NCBI RefSeq assembly: GCF_000380165.1
Contig: NZ_KB904681.1
Coordinates: forward strand, 315 to 48,609
Origin: Wenjunlia vitaminophila DSM 41686
GTDB lineage: Bacteria > Actinomycetota > Actinomycetes > Streptomycetales > Streptomycetaceae
Length of the DNA: 48,295 nt
Direction: 5' to 3'
The translations under genes and the position numbers were made by a program. This document shows positions 1-6,166 of the stretch, one piece after another; position 1 is the first letter of the stretch, and each line of letters starts with the position of its first letter. The notes under the pieces were generated by a model, which worked only from the letters and a program-made list of their open reading frames with translations, ran no database searches and was not told the DNA's origin.

Positions 1-126
1 GAGGTGATCAAGACGGTTCCGGAGTCGAAGATCGTGGAGACGTTGATCGAGGAGGCGTTGAAGATCGCTGAGCAGATGGAACGTGAGGGTGTGGCGTCCG
101 GTGAGCCCAGCGTCTCGGTGAGCTGA
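1..126 (+). CDS. ispG: 4-hydroxy-3-methylbut-2-enyl diphosphate synthase, C-terminal end (partial)
   Basis: Frame 1 is open from the first base to TGA at 124-126, giving the last 41 residues of a protein whose 5' part lies outside the window. The tail ([19 protein letters not shown], ending SGEPSVSVS) matches, from memory of the family, the conserved C-terminus of actinobacterial IspG/GcpE, the [4Fe-4S] enzyme of the non-mevalonate (MEP) isoprenoid pathway. None of the cluster-binding cysteines fall in this fragment, so the call rests on the tail and on the neighbouring DUF4081-type GNAT gene, which commonly follows ispG in actinomycetes. Third codon positions are less GC-rich here (gtt, ttg, gct, gaa) than in the neighbours. 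Confidence 0.72.
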   Translation, partial: EVIKTVPESKIVETLIEEALKIAEQMEREGVASGEPSVSVS

Positions 127-170
127 TCCGCCTCCGACCCGCACCGACCGGGACGGTCGACGACCGCCCG

Positions 171-199
171 TTGGACGCCCGCGTCGGGCGCAGTACAGT
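171..199 (+). promoter_or_regulatory. sigma70-type promoter upstream of the GNAT gene
   Basis: TTGGAC (171-176), a 17-base spacer and TACAGT (194-199) fit the vegetative consensus well. Transcription would start near 206, about 80 bases before the GTG of the next gene. A second -10-like TAGGCT at 276-281 ends 6 bases before that GTG and could give a leaderless transcript instead; it lacks a convincing -35 box. Confidence 0.55.
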
Positions 200-208
200 G
201 CTAGGGCC

Positions 209-231
209 GTCTGGCGGCCGGGCCGCCAGAC
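209..231 (+). terminator. short strong hairpin between ispG and the GNAT gene
   Basis: GTCTGGCGG (209-217) pairs perfectly with CCGCCAGAC (223-231) around a 5-base loop. It could terminate ispG, but it lies just after the -10 box at 194-199, so it would also form the first bases of a transcript from that promoter. There is no U-tract. Confidence 0.5.
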
Positions 232-287
232 AGGACCAGGCCAATGGCCACACGATGACAGGGCGACGGCGCGGGTAGGCTCCCACA

Positions 288-1133
288 GTGTTGACCAAGG
301 CGACCACCAGGGCCCTGGGCCCGGGCGACCTCGACGACGTGCTCGAGGTGCTCGACCGCGACCCCGTGGCCAACGCGTTCGTGGCCTCCCGGATCCGCGT
401 CGCCGGACTCGACCCCTGGCGCCTCGGTGGGGAACTGTGGGGCTGGTACGACGCGGGTCGCCTGGAGTCGCTCTGCTACGCCGGGGCCAACCTCGTCCCC
501 ATCTGCGCCACCCCCGCCGCCGTCCGGGCGTTCGCCGAGCGGGCCCGCCGCAGTGGCCGGAACTGTTCGTCGATCGTGGGCCCCGCCGAGGCCACCGCGG
601 AGCTGTGGGCCCACCTCGAGCCGGCCTGGGGACCCGCCCGGGAGGTCCGCGCCCACCAGCCCCTGATGGTCGCCACCTCGCTCCCGGACGGCATACCCGC
701 GGACCCGTTGGTCCAACGGGTCCGCCGGGACCAGATGGACCTGCTGATGCCTGCCTGCGTGGCCATGTTCACCGAGGAGGTCGGGGTCTCCCCGTTGGCC
801 GGGGACGGCGGGCTGCTGTACCAGGCCAGGATCGCGGAACTGGTCACCACCGGAAGGGCGTTCGCCCGGTTCGAGGGCGGCCGGGTGGTGTTCAAGGCGG
901 AGATCGGCGCGGTCACCGACCGGGCCTGCCAGATCCAGGGGGTCTGGGTCGCGCCGGACCGCCGAGGGGAGGGCCTCTCCGTGACGGGGATGGCCGCCGT
1001 GATGAGGTACGCGCTGCTCGAGGTGGCGCCGGTGGTCAGCCTCTACGTCAACGACTACAACACCCCCGCCAGGGCGGCGTACCGCAGGGTGGGCTTCCAG
1101 CAGGTCGGCGCGTTCATGAGCGTGCTGTTCTGA
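288..1133 (+). CDS. GNAT family N-acetyltransferase with N-terminal DUF4081-like domain
   Basis: The product is 281 aa from GTG 288. The C-terminal half carries the acetyl-CoA-binding GNAT core: IQGVWVAPDRRGEGLSVTGM (beta4 and the pyrophosphate loop, around residues 214-233) followed by SLYVNDYNTPARAAYRRVGF, the usual last GNAT strand and helix. The N-terminal ~130 residues (DVLEVLDRDPVANAFVASRI onward) resemble DUF4081, which is often fused to GNAT domains in actinomycetes. The pyrophosphate loop reads RRGEGLS rather than the usual Q/RxxGxG/A, so binding may deviate. No clear Shine-Dalgarno precedes the start; a TAGGCT box 6 bases upstream allows leaderless expression. The substrate is unknown; position downstream of ispG is typical. 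Confidence 0.82.
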   Translation: MLTKATTRALGPGDLDDVLEVLDRDPVANAFVASRIRVAGLDPWRLGGELWGWYDAGRLESLCYAGANLVPICATPAAVRAFAERARRSGRNCSSIVGPAEATAELWAHLEPAWGPAREVRAHQPLMVATSLPDGIPADPLVQRVRRDQMDLLMPACVAMFTEEVGVSPLAGDGGLLYQARIAELVTTGRAFARFEGGRVVFKAEIGAVTDRACQIQGVWVAPDRRGEGLSVTGMAAVMRYALLEVAPVVSLYVNDYNTPARAAYRRVGFQQVGAFMSVLF

Positions 1134-1188
1134 ACCCGCGCCCGCGGCACGCCCCCGTACGGCGGCCGAGCGCCACCCGAGCGCCCGC

Positions 1189-1758
1189 TCACCCGGCGGT
1201 CGTGTCCCCCGGGAACGCGGGCCGCGGGCCGCGCAACGGCAACGGGGCGCCCATCACCACGTACAGCGTCGGCGCGCTGAGGAACCGCACCGAGTGGGCC
1301 AGGTCCACGTACCCCAGGGAGTGGTACAGCCGGCGGGCCCGGCTGGGCCCCTCCACCGCGGACAGGATGCTGCGGTGCTGGGGGACGCCGTCGGTCAACC
1401 GGGTGATCAGCGCCCGGCCCAGGCCCCGCCCCTGGAAGTCGGGACGCACGTGCAGCTCAGTGACGCCGAACGCGTCGTCCAGCCACTCGTCGTTCCCCGC
1501 CCGGACCAGATAGGGCTCGATCACCGAACTCCACCAGTGCTCCCGGCTGTTGGGCATGCCGTAGGTGAACCCGACGAGCTCACCGCCCGGCGGGAACGCG
1601 CCCAGGGCCCGCACCCCCGGATAGGCGGCGTGCCGCAGCACCACCTGGGTCCGGATCGCCACCTCGTCGTTGCTCAACCCGAAGGCGACCGCCTGCACGG
1701 CCAGCACCTCGTGCACCCTCGAGGCCAGGTCGATCGCCCGCACGGCCACTTCTTCCAT
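1189..1758 (-). CDS. GNAT family N-acetyltransferase
   Basis: Single-domain GNAT protein, 189 aa from ATG 1758. The motif VTELHVRPDFQGRGLGRALI is the canonical GNAT motif A with the QGRGLG acetyl-CoA pyrophosphate loop, and ARRLYHSLGYVDL is the motif B helix. The substrate cannot be inferred. An in-frame GTG at 1824 overlaps the upstream kinase stop by four bases (GTGA) and would add 22 residues of low GNAT character. I prefer ATG 1758 because the family domain begins just after it and a TAGGGT box (1767-1772 on this strand) stands 8 bases upstream, but neither start has a Shine-Dalgarno. It is the last gene of the minus-strand unit running from 3870. Confidence 0.78.
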   Translation of the reverse strand: MEEVAVRAIDLASRVHEVLAVQAVAFGLSNDEVAIRTQVVLRHAAYPGVRALGAFPPGGELVGFTYGMPNSREHWWSSVIEPYLVRAGNDEWLDDAFGVTELHVRPDFQGRGLGRALITRLTDGVPQHRSILSAVEGPSRARRLYHSLGYVDLAHSVRFLSAPTLYVVMGAPLPLRGPRPAFPGDTTAG

Positions 1759-1820
1759 GGTCGGGCACCCTACTTGGCTCCTCTCGCGAGTGGAGTCCAC
1801 GGGCCGGCCGACCCGCCGCG

Positions 1821-2795
1821 TCACAGCCAGGTGGCGAACTCCAGGAGCAGTTCGCCGGCGTCGCGGTCACCCACGGCCAGCGACCACAGCCCCGCCTCCA
1901 CGGCGCGGAACAGCGACCAGCCGCGCAGCCGCTCGCGATCCACCTCCAGGTCGTCCGCGAGCCGGTGGAGCCGCCGCCGGGTGGCCGCTGCCGGCCCCGG
2001 GGACGCCACGAGCGTGTCCAGCCGGTCCCGGACCAGCCAGGCGAGGTCGTAGGCGCGCTCCCCGACCAGCGGCTTGGGATCGATCGCCAGCCACGGCGGG
2101 CGCTCCCCGGAGCCGCCGCCCGGCACGTCGGCCCGGTCCGGCCCACGGGAGGGCGAGGGACCGGCGGCCAGCACGTTGCCGTGGTGGTAGTCGCCGTGCA
2201 GCAGCACCCGCTCGGGTTCGCTGGCCACCAGGTCCGCCCGGACCCGCAACGCCTCGTCGGCCAGGGGGCGCAGCTCGGCGGCCCACGGCTGGGCCGCCCG
2301 GGCACTCAACGTGTCGACCAGCCCGCCGGTGTACCCCGGGACGCCGCGGAACGGGTGGTCGTCGCCCGGGTGGACCCACAGCCGGCGGAGCACCCCCGTG
2401 GCCTCGAGCATCGCCTTGGACTCGGGCAGCGAGCGCAGGCTGACCTCGCCCTGGAGCCGTTCCAACAGCAGTGCGCCCTCGTCCGGCTCGGTCCGGAGCA
2501 GCCGTACCGCCCCCCTGCCGTCCCACCGGGCCAGCGCGGCGGGTTCCTGAGCCGTCTCGGGGGTCACCAGGCCGAGCTTCAACGTCGCCGGGGTGCCGTC
2601 CGCCTGGAGGACCAGGACCACCATGCTGATGTTCCCGCCGGGTTCCAGCACCCGTTCCGGTGTCAGCTCCCAGCGTTCGACGACCCGCCGCGCCCGCTCG
2701 GGCAGGCCGTGTGCCCAGCTCTGGCCCGGTTCCCCCTCCCAGGCGGAGACGGTGCGCACCAGTCGCGCGGGAGGCTGCAGCGGTACCTGGGGCAT
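1821..2795 (-). CDS. aminoglycoside/hydroxyurea phosphotransferase-like kinase
   Basis: The product is 324 aa from ATG 2795. LLHGDYHHGNVLAA (about residue 200) carries the phosphotransferase catalytic HGDxHxxN motif, and WLAIDPKPLVGERAYDLAWL holds the metal-binding Asp. The IDPK-GExAYD pattern is characteristic of the APH(6)/hydroxyurea kinase family (PF04655). Family members phosphorylate streptomycin or other small hydroxylated molecules; here the substrate is unknown and real resistance is not implied. ATG 2795 has a strong AGGAGG (2804-2809) 8 bases upstream. A farther ATG at 2828 overlaps the preceding stop (ATGA) but has no ribosome-binding site. Its 3' end abuts the GNAT gene at 1758. 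Confidence 0.82.
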   Translation of the reverse strand: MPQVPLQPPARLVRTVSAWEGEPGQSWAHGLPERARRVVERWELTPERVLEPGGNISMVVLVLQADGTPATLKLGLVTPETAQEPAALARWDGRGAVRLLRTEPDEGALLLERLQGEVSLRSLPESKAMLEATGVLRRLWVHPGDDHPFRGVPGYTGGLVDTLSARAAQPWAAELRPLADEALRVRADLVASEPERVLLHGDYHHGNVLAAGPSPSRGPDRADVPGGGSGERPPWLAIDPKPLVGERAYDLAWLVRDRLDTLVASPGPAAATRRRLHRLADDLEVDRERLRGWSLFRAVEAGLWSLAVGDRDAGELLLEFATWL

Positions 2796-2824
2796 GGATG
2801 GGGCCTCCTGCGGTCGGTGAACGG

Positions 2825-3370
2825 TCATCCGGAGCCCGGGGAAACGGCCCCTGGGGTGGTCGGCGCTCCGGACGCGGTGCCGGCCCGTTCCGGCAGCCCG
2901 GGGAAGGGCACGCCGCGGCCCCGCCAGCGCACCGCGCGCACCGCCGCCTCGCGCAGCGCCCGGGCCGCGTCGCGCCGCAGGTCGGCCTCCGCCCGGGCGA
3001 CGAGGTCCGCGTAGACCGCGGCCACCCGGTCCTCGAGCTCCGCGGCGAGTCGGATCGCCGCCTCCTGGTCGGGGACGGGGAACGGCAGGCCGTAGGCGGG
3101 GGCCGCGGCCTCCGGCTCACCTCCGAGGCCGCGCACGGAGCGGCGCAGTGCGTCCCGCTGGGAGCGGTGCGCCTGGTAGGCGTCCCGGGCCTGGTTGCGC
3201 CGTTCACCGGTGAGGCGGGCGCCAAGCACCCCGTAGCCGTAGATCGCGGCGTGCTCCGCGGCCAGTGCGGACTGGAGCGCGGGGAGCGCGGTGGGTGGCT
3301 GCGCGGCGGGGGCCCCGCGGCCCGCGGGCGCGTCCGGGCCGGCGGCGGGTGGGGTGGACGGGGAGGGCAC
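2825..3370 (-). CDS. ferritin-like domain protein (DUF4439)
   Basis: 181 aa from GTG 3370. A Pro/Ala-rich N-terminus of about 30 residues is followed by ALQSALAAEHAAIYGYGVLG and a helical body (EAAIRLAAELEDRVAAVYAD) typical of the actinobacterial DUF4439 ferritin-like four-helix fold; EH, H and E residues are spaced as in such bundles. Function in the family is uncharacterised. The gene starts 5 bases after the stop of the lipoprotein gene (3376-3870) and its stop overlaps an alternative ATG of the kinase gene, so the unit is probably co-transcribed. C-terminal residues are Gly/Pro-rich and disordered. Confidence 0.8.
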   Translation of the reverse strand: MPSPSTPPAAGPDAPAGRGAPAAQPPTALPALQSALAAEHAAIYGYGVLGARLTGERRNQARDAYQAHRSQRDALRRSVRGLGGEPEAAAPAYGLPFPVPDQEAAIRLAAELEDRVAAVYADLVARAEADLRRDAARALREAAVRAVRWRGRGVPFPGLPERAGTASGAPTTPGAVSPGSG

Positions 3371-3375
3371 GAGGA

Positions 3376-3870
3376 TCAGCTCCCGAGGAGCAGCACGTGG
3401 CCGGCGCGCGCCGCGGCGACGGAGGCGAGCAGCCTGGCCAGGTCGGGTGGGGCGGTCAGCAGGTCGGTGGCGGCCCGGTCGGCCGAGCGCCGGGTGGCGT
3501 CGGCCAGGGCGGCGCGGGCGGCGTCCGGCCGGGCGGGAACCCTGGCGGAGCCGGCTGGGGTGCGGGAGCCACCGAACGCGGTCAGGTGCCGGGCCAGGTC
3601 CGCGCGGATCGGGCGCAGCTCACCGGCGAGCCGGGGGTGGGTCGAGACGGTGGCGTCGTACGCGGCGAGCAGGGCCGCGGTGTCTTTCGCCGCCCGCTTC
3701 CGCAGCCGGTCGGAGTCGGCCGCCACGGCGGCCTCCTGCCGGTCGGTGGACGAGCAGGCGGTGAGGCCCCAGCCGCCGGCCAGCAGGCTGGTGCCGGCGA
3801 GGCCGGCGGTCAGCAGGGTCCTGCGGGAGGGGGGTCTGGTGAGGGGCTGGCGCTTGGTCCTGGACAGCAC
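3376..3870 (-). CDS. putative Tat-exported lipoprotein (DUF4439-associated)
   Basis: 164 aa from GTG 3870. The N-terminus has a twin-arginine signal (PPSRRTLLTAGLAGTSLLAG) ending in the lipobox LTAC, so the protein is probably exported folded and lipid-anchored at Cys39 or so. The mature part is Ala/Arg-rich and helical (AAKDTAALLAAYDATVSTHP) with no recognised catalytic motif. It is the first gene of the minus unit and lies directly upstream of the ferritin-like gene; both are helical and may act together, which is inference. A GAGG sequence just upstream could serve as ribosome-binding site. The role is unknown. Confidence 0.68.
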   Translation of the reverse strand: MLSRTKRQPLTRPPSRRTLLTAGLAGTSLLAGGWGLTACSSTDRQEAAVAADSDRLRKRAAKDTAALLAAYDATVSTHPRLAGELRPIRADLARHLTAFGGSRTPAGSARVPARPDAARAALADATRRSADRAATDLLTAPPDLARLLASVAAARAGHVLLLGS

Positions 3871-3893
3871 GTTCCTCGTCCTCTACGGGAGTG

Positions 3894-3905
3894 ATCACCG
3901 GTGAT
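3894..3905. promoter_or_regulatory. 12-bp perfect palindrome in the divergent promoter region
   Basis: ATCACCGGTGAT reads identically on both strands. It lies 24 bases upstream of the lipoprotein start and about 115 bases upstream of rimP, where an operator for the minus unit would be expected. No cognate regulator is encoded nearby. Confidence 0.35.
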
Positions 3906-3953
3906 GAGATTACCTGCCCGGAGCGAGGGAGCCGGCACGCGCTGCCGCGACCC

Positions 3954-3968
3954 GATAGGCTGGGCGGG
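3954..3968 (+). promoter_or_regulatory. -10 region of the rimP-nusA operon promoter
   Basis: GATAGGCTGGGCGGG contains the -10-like TAGGCT (3956-3961). The same 15 bases occur upstream of rpsO at 37360-37374. No good -35 hexamer is visible at 16-18 bases. Predicted start near 3968, leader about 50 bases. Confidence 0.5.
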
Positions 3969-4018
3969 CGCACCAGCGACCTTCCGACAACAGCACACGC
4001 GGCCGAGGAGTCACCCGG

Positions 4019-4630
4019 ATGAGGACCACCCAGACCGACAGGCTGCGTGAACTGCTGGATCCGCTCGTGGCCGGGGCCGGTGCGGAGCTGGAGGAGGTCA
4101 GCGTCACCACGGTCGGCAAGCGCCGTCAGCTCCTGGTGGTGGTGGACGCCGACGGAGGGGTCTCCCTCGACCTGATCGCCGAGCTGACCCGGGAGTTCTC
4201 CCGCGTCCTCGACGAGTCCGACGCGATGGGCTCCGCCCCTTACCTGCTCGAGGTCAGCTCGCCCGGGGTGGACCGCCCGCTGTCCGAACCCCGCCACTTC
4301 AGGCGCGCGCTCGGTCGGATGGTCAGGATCAAGCTGGTGGACGGCCAGGAGCTGACCGCGAGGATCACCGGGATCGACGACACCGGCCTCGACCTCCAGG
4401 TCCCGGGGGTCAAGGGACGCCGGCCCACCGCCCGCCGGGTCCCCCTGGAGCAGGTCGCCGGGGCGAGGGTCGAGGTGGAGTTCAGCCGCCCGACGTCCGA
4501 GCCTTCGGCGAGCGGCCCCGAAGCGGGCGGGAGTGGGTCCGGGGGCCAGGACGCCGAACCGACCGCGGCCGCCGACCACGACGACGACATGAACGCACCG
4601 CACCAGGACGAGGAGAAGGAGGAGGCGTAG
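4019..4630 (+). CDS. rimP: ribosome maturation factor RimP
   Basis: 203 aa from ATG 4019, with GAGGAG 8 bases upstream. RimP binds the free 30S subunit and assists its maturation. The sequence shows the two-domain RimP pattern: an alpha-beta N-terminal domain ([19 protein letters not shown] ... [19 protein letters not shown]), the signature [20 protein letters not shown] (around residues 78-97), and a C-terminal SH3-like barrel. The last ~40 residues are an acidic Gly/Ser-rich tail, which makes the protein longer than the usual 150-170 aa. nusA begins two bases after the stop, so the genes are translationally coupled, as in most bacteria. Confidence 0.96.
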   Translation: MRTTQTDRLRELLDPLVAGAGAELEEVSVTTVGKRRQLLVVVDADGGVSLDLIAELTREFSRVLDESDAMGSAPYLLEVSSPGVDRPLSEPRHFRRALGRMVRIKLVDGQELTARITGIDDTGLDLQVPGVKGRRPTARRVPLEQVAGARVEVEFSRPTSEPSASGPEAGGSGSGGQDAEPTAAADHDDDMNAPHQDEEKEEA

Positions 4631-4632
4631 CC

Positions 4633-5622
4633 GTGGACATCGACATGAGCGCTCTGCGCGGTCTTGTACGGGAGAAGGAGATCTCGTTCGACCTGCTGGT
4701 GGAGGCAATCGAGTCGGCCCTCCTCATCGCGTACCACCGCACCGAGGGCAGCCGTGACCGGGCACGGGTGGAGCTGGACCGGGCCACGGGCCATGTGACG
4801 GTCTGGGCGCGGGAGGACCCCGACGAGGTCGCCGAGGGTGCCGAGCCGCGGGAGTTCGACGACACCCCGTCCGGATTCGGCCGGATCGCCGCCACCACCG
4901 CCAAACAGGTCATCCTGCAACGCCTGCGGGACGCCGAGGAGGAGATCACCTTCGGCGAGTACGCCGGTCGAGAGGGCGACATCGTCGCCGGTGTGGTGCA
5001 GCAGGGCAAGGACCCCAGGAACGTCCTGGTCGACATCGGCAAGGTCGAGGCGATCCTGCCGGCGCAGGAGCAGGTGCCGGGCGAGCGGTACGAGCACGGT
5101 GCCCGGATCCGCACCTACGTGGTGAGGGTGGCCAAGGGGGTCCGCGGTCCGTCCATCACGCTGTCCCGCACCCACCCCAACCTGGTCAGGAAGCTCTTCG
5201 CCCTCGAGGTTCCGGAGATCGCCGACGGCTCGGTGGAGATCGCCGCGATCGCCCGGGAGGCCGGACACCGCACCAAGATCGCGGTCCGGTCCACCCGGCA
5301 GGGACTCAACGCCAAGGGGGCGTGCATCGGGCCGATGGGCGGTCGGGTGCGCAGCGTCATGGCCGAGCTGCACGGCGAGAAGATCGACATCGTGGACTGG
5401 TCGGACGACCCGGCCGACATGGTGGCCAACGCCCTGTCACCCGCCAGGGTGAGCAAGGTGGAGATCGTGGACATGGGCGCCCGGGCGGCCCGGGTCACCG
5501 TGCCCGACTACCAGCTCTCGCTGGCCATCGGCAAGGAAGGCCAAAACGCCCGTCTCGCCGCGAGGTTGACCGGGTGGCGCATCGACATCCGTCCGGACAC
5601 CGAGCAGCAGACGGCATCGTAG
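4633..5622 (+). CDS. nusA: transcription termination/antitermination factor NusA
   Basis: 329 aa from GTG 4633 with GAGGAGG just upstream. NusA binds RNA polymerase and nascent RNA to modulate pausing, termination and rRNA antitermination. Visible are the N-terminal polymerase-binding domain (residues ~1-125), the S1 domain ([20 protein letters not shown], around 116-135) and tandem KH domains ([40 protein letters not shown]). It lacks the C-terminal acidic repeats of gamma-proteobacteria, as usual in actinobacteria. A long hairpin stands between its stop and ylxR (5628-5669). The rRNA leader at the end of this window carries a boxA, the site through which NusA complexes act. Confidence 0.97.
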   Translation: MDIDMSALRGLVREKEISFDLLVEAIESALLIAYHRTEGSRDRARVELDRATGHVTVWAREDPDEVAEGAEPREFDDTPSGFGRIAATTAKQVILQRLRDAEEEITFGEYAGREGDIVAGVVQQGKDPRNVLVDIGKVEAILPAQEQVPGERYEHGARIRTYVVRVAKGVRGPSITLSRTHPNLVRKLFALEVPEIADGSVEIAAIAREAGHRTKIAVRSTRQGLNAKGACIGPMGGRVRSVMAELHGEKIDIVDWSDDPADMVANALSPARVSKVEIVDMGARAARVTVPDYQLSLAIGKEGQNARLAARLTGWRIDIRPDTEQQTAS

Positions 5623-5627
5623 GAACG

Positions 5628-5669
5628 CGTGCCAACGCCGCCCTGACGCGTCGGGGCGGCGTTGGCACG
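5628..5669 (+). terminator. 16-bp perfect hairpin between nusA and ylxR
   Basis: 5628-5643 pairs perfectly with 5654-5669; the 10-base loop itself contains the palindrome GACGCGTC (5645-5652). It starts 6 bases after the nusA stop and its 3' arm runs straight into the ylxR ribosome-binding site (GGGAGG). There is no U-tract, so it may act as an attenuator, a NusA-sensitive pause or an RNase III site rather than a full terminator. Confidence 0.7.
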
Positions 5670-5686
5670 GGGAGGTAGACTTAATA

Positions 5687-6031
5687 GTGTCGAGTCGTAC
5701 GCGTGCCCGTGCCCGCCCTGAGCGCACCTGCGTGGGGTGCCGGGCCCGTGCGGCCAAGGACGATCTGCTGCGCACCACGCTGGTCGGGGATGAGTGTGTC
5801 CCCGACCCACGCGGTACGCTGCCCGGTCGGGGCGCCTACGTGCACCCCGACGAGGCATGTCTCGACCTGGCGGTCCGCCGCCGGTCACTCCCCCGGGCCC
5901 TGCGGGCACGGGGGCCGCTCACGATCGGGCGGCTTCGGGAGTGGGTCGAGCGGCACCAGGCCCCGCCCCAGAGTGAGGCCCCGCCCCCCAGAGCGAACGG
6001 GGCGGAAGAACAGCAAGAGGTCACGCGTTGA
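5687..6031 (+). CDS. ylxR: YlxR family RNA-binding protein (DUF448)
   Basis: 114 aa from GTG 5687, preceded by GGGAGG about 12 bases upstream. The N-terminal motif [17 protein letters not shown] is the YlxR/DUF448 signature (GRxxxR-type nucleic-acid-binding pocket). The family is encoded between nusA and infB throughout Gram-positives and is thought to influence transcription or RNase P. The conserved core ends near LREWVERH; the C-terminal 20 residues are Pro/Glu-rich. The gene has its start code embedded close to the 3' arm of the nusA-ylxR hairpin, so its translation may depend on that structure. Confidence 0.93.
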   Translation: MSSRTRARARPERTCVGCRARAAKDDLLRTTLVGDECVPDPRGTLPGRGAYVHPDEACLDLAVRRRSLPRALRARGPLTIGRLREWVERHQAPPQSEAPPPRANGAEEQQEVTR

Positions 6032-6080
6032 TGCGTGTGATCGTCAGGTACCTCGCGAGTCGGAAGTAGGTCGAGATTGC

Positions 6081-6113
6081 GATGAGCACTCGATGAGTAC
6101 GCGATGAGTACGC
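6081..6113 (+). repeat. three tandem 11-bp repeats upstream of infB
   Basis: GATGAGCACTC (6081-6091) is followed by two exact copies of GATGAGTACGC (6092-6102, 6103-6113). They sit in the 135-base ylxR-infB gap, about 54 bases before the infB start. Function is unknown; the array could have arisen by slippage. Confidence 0.8.
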
Positions 6114-6166
6114 CCGTGAAGTAGCGACGGTCCGGCGGACGACCACCCCGGACCAGAAGGAGCGAC

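Noticed and set aside
1821-2795. An antibiotic-resistance determinant
   Set aside because: The APH-type motifs show a kinase fold only; such genes are common in actinomycete chromosomes and there is no resistance context or mobile element.
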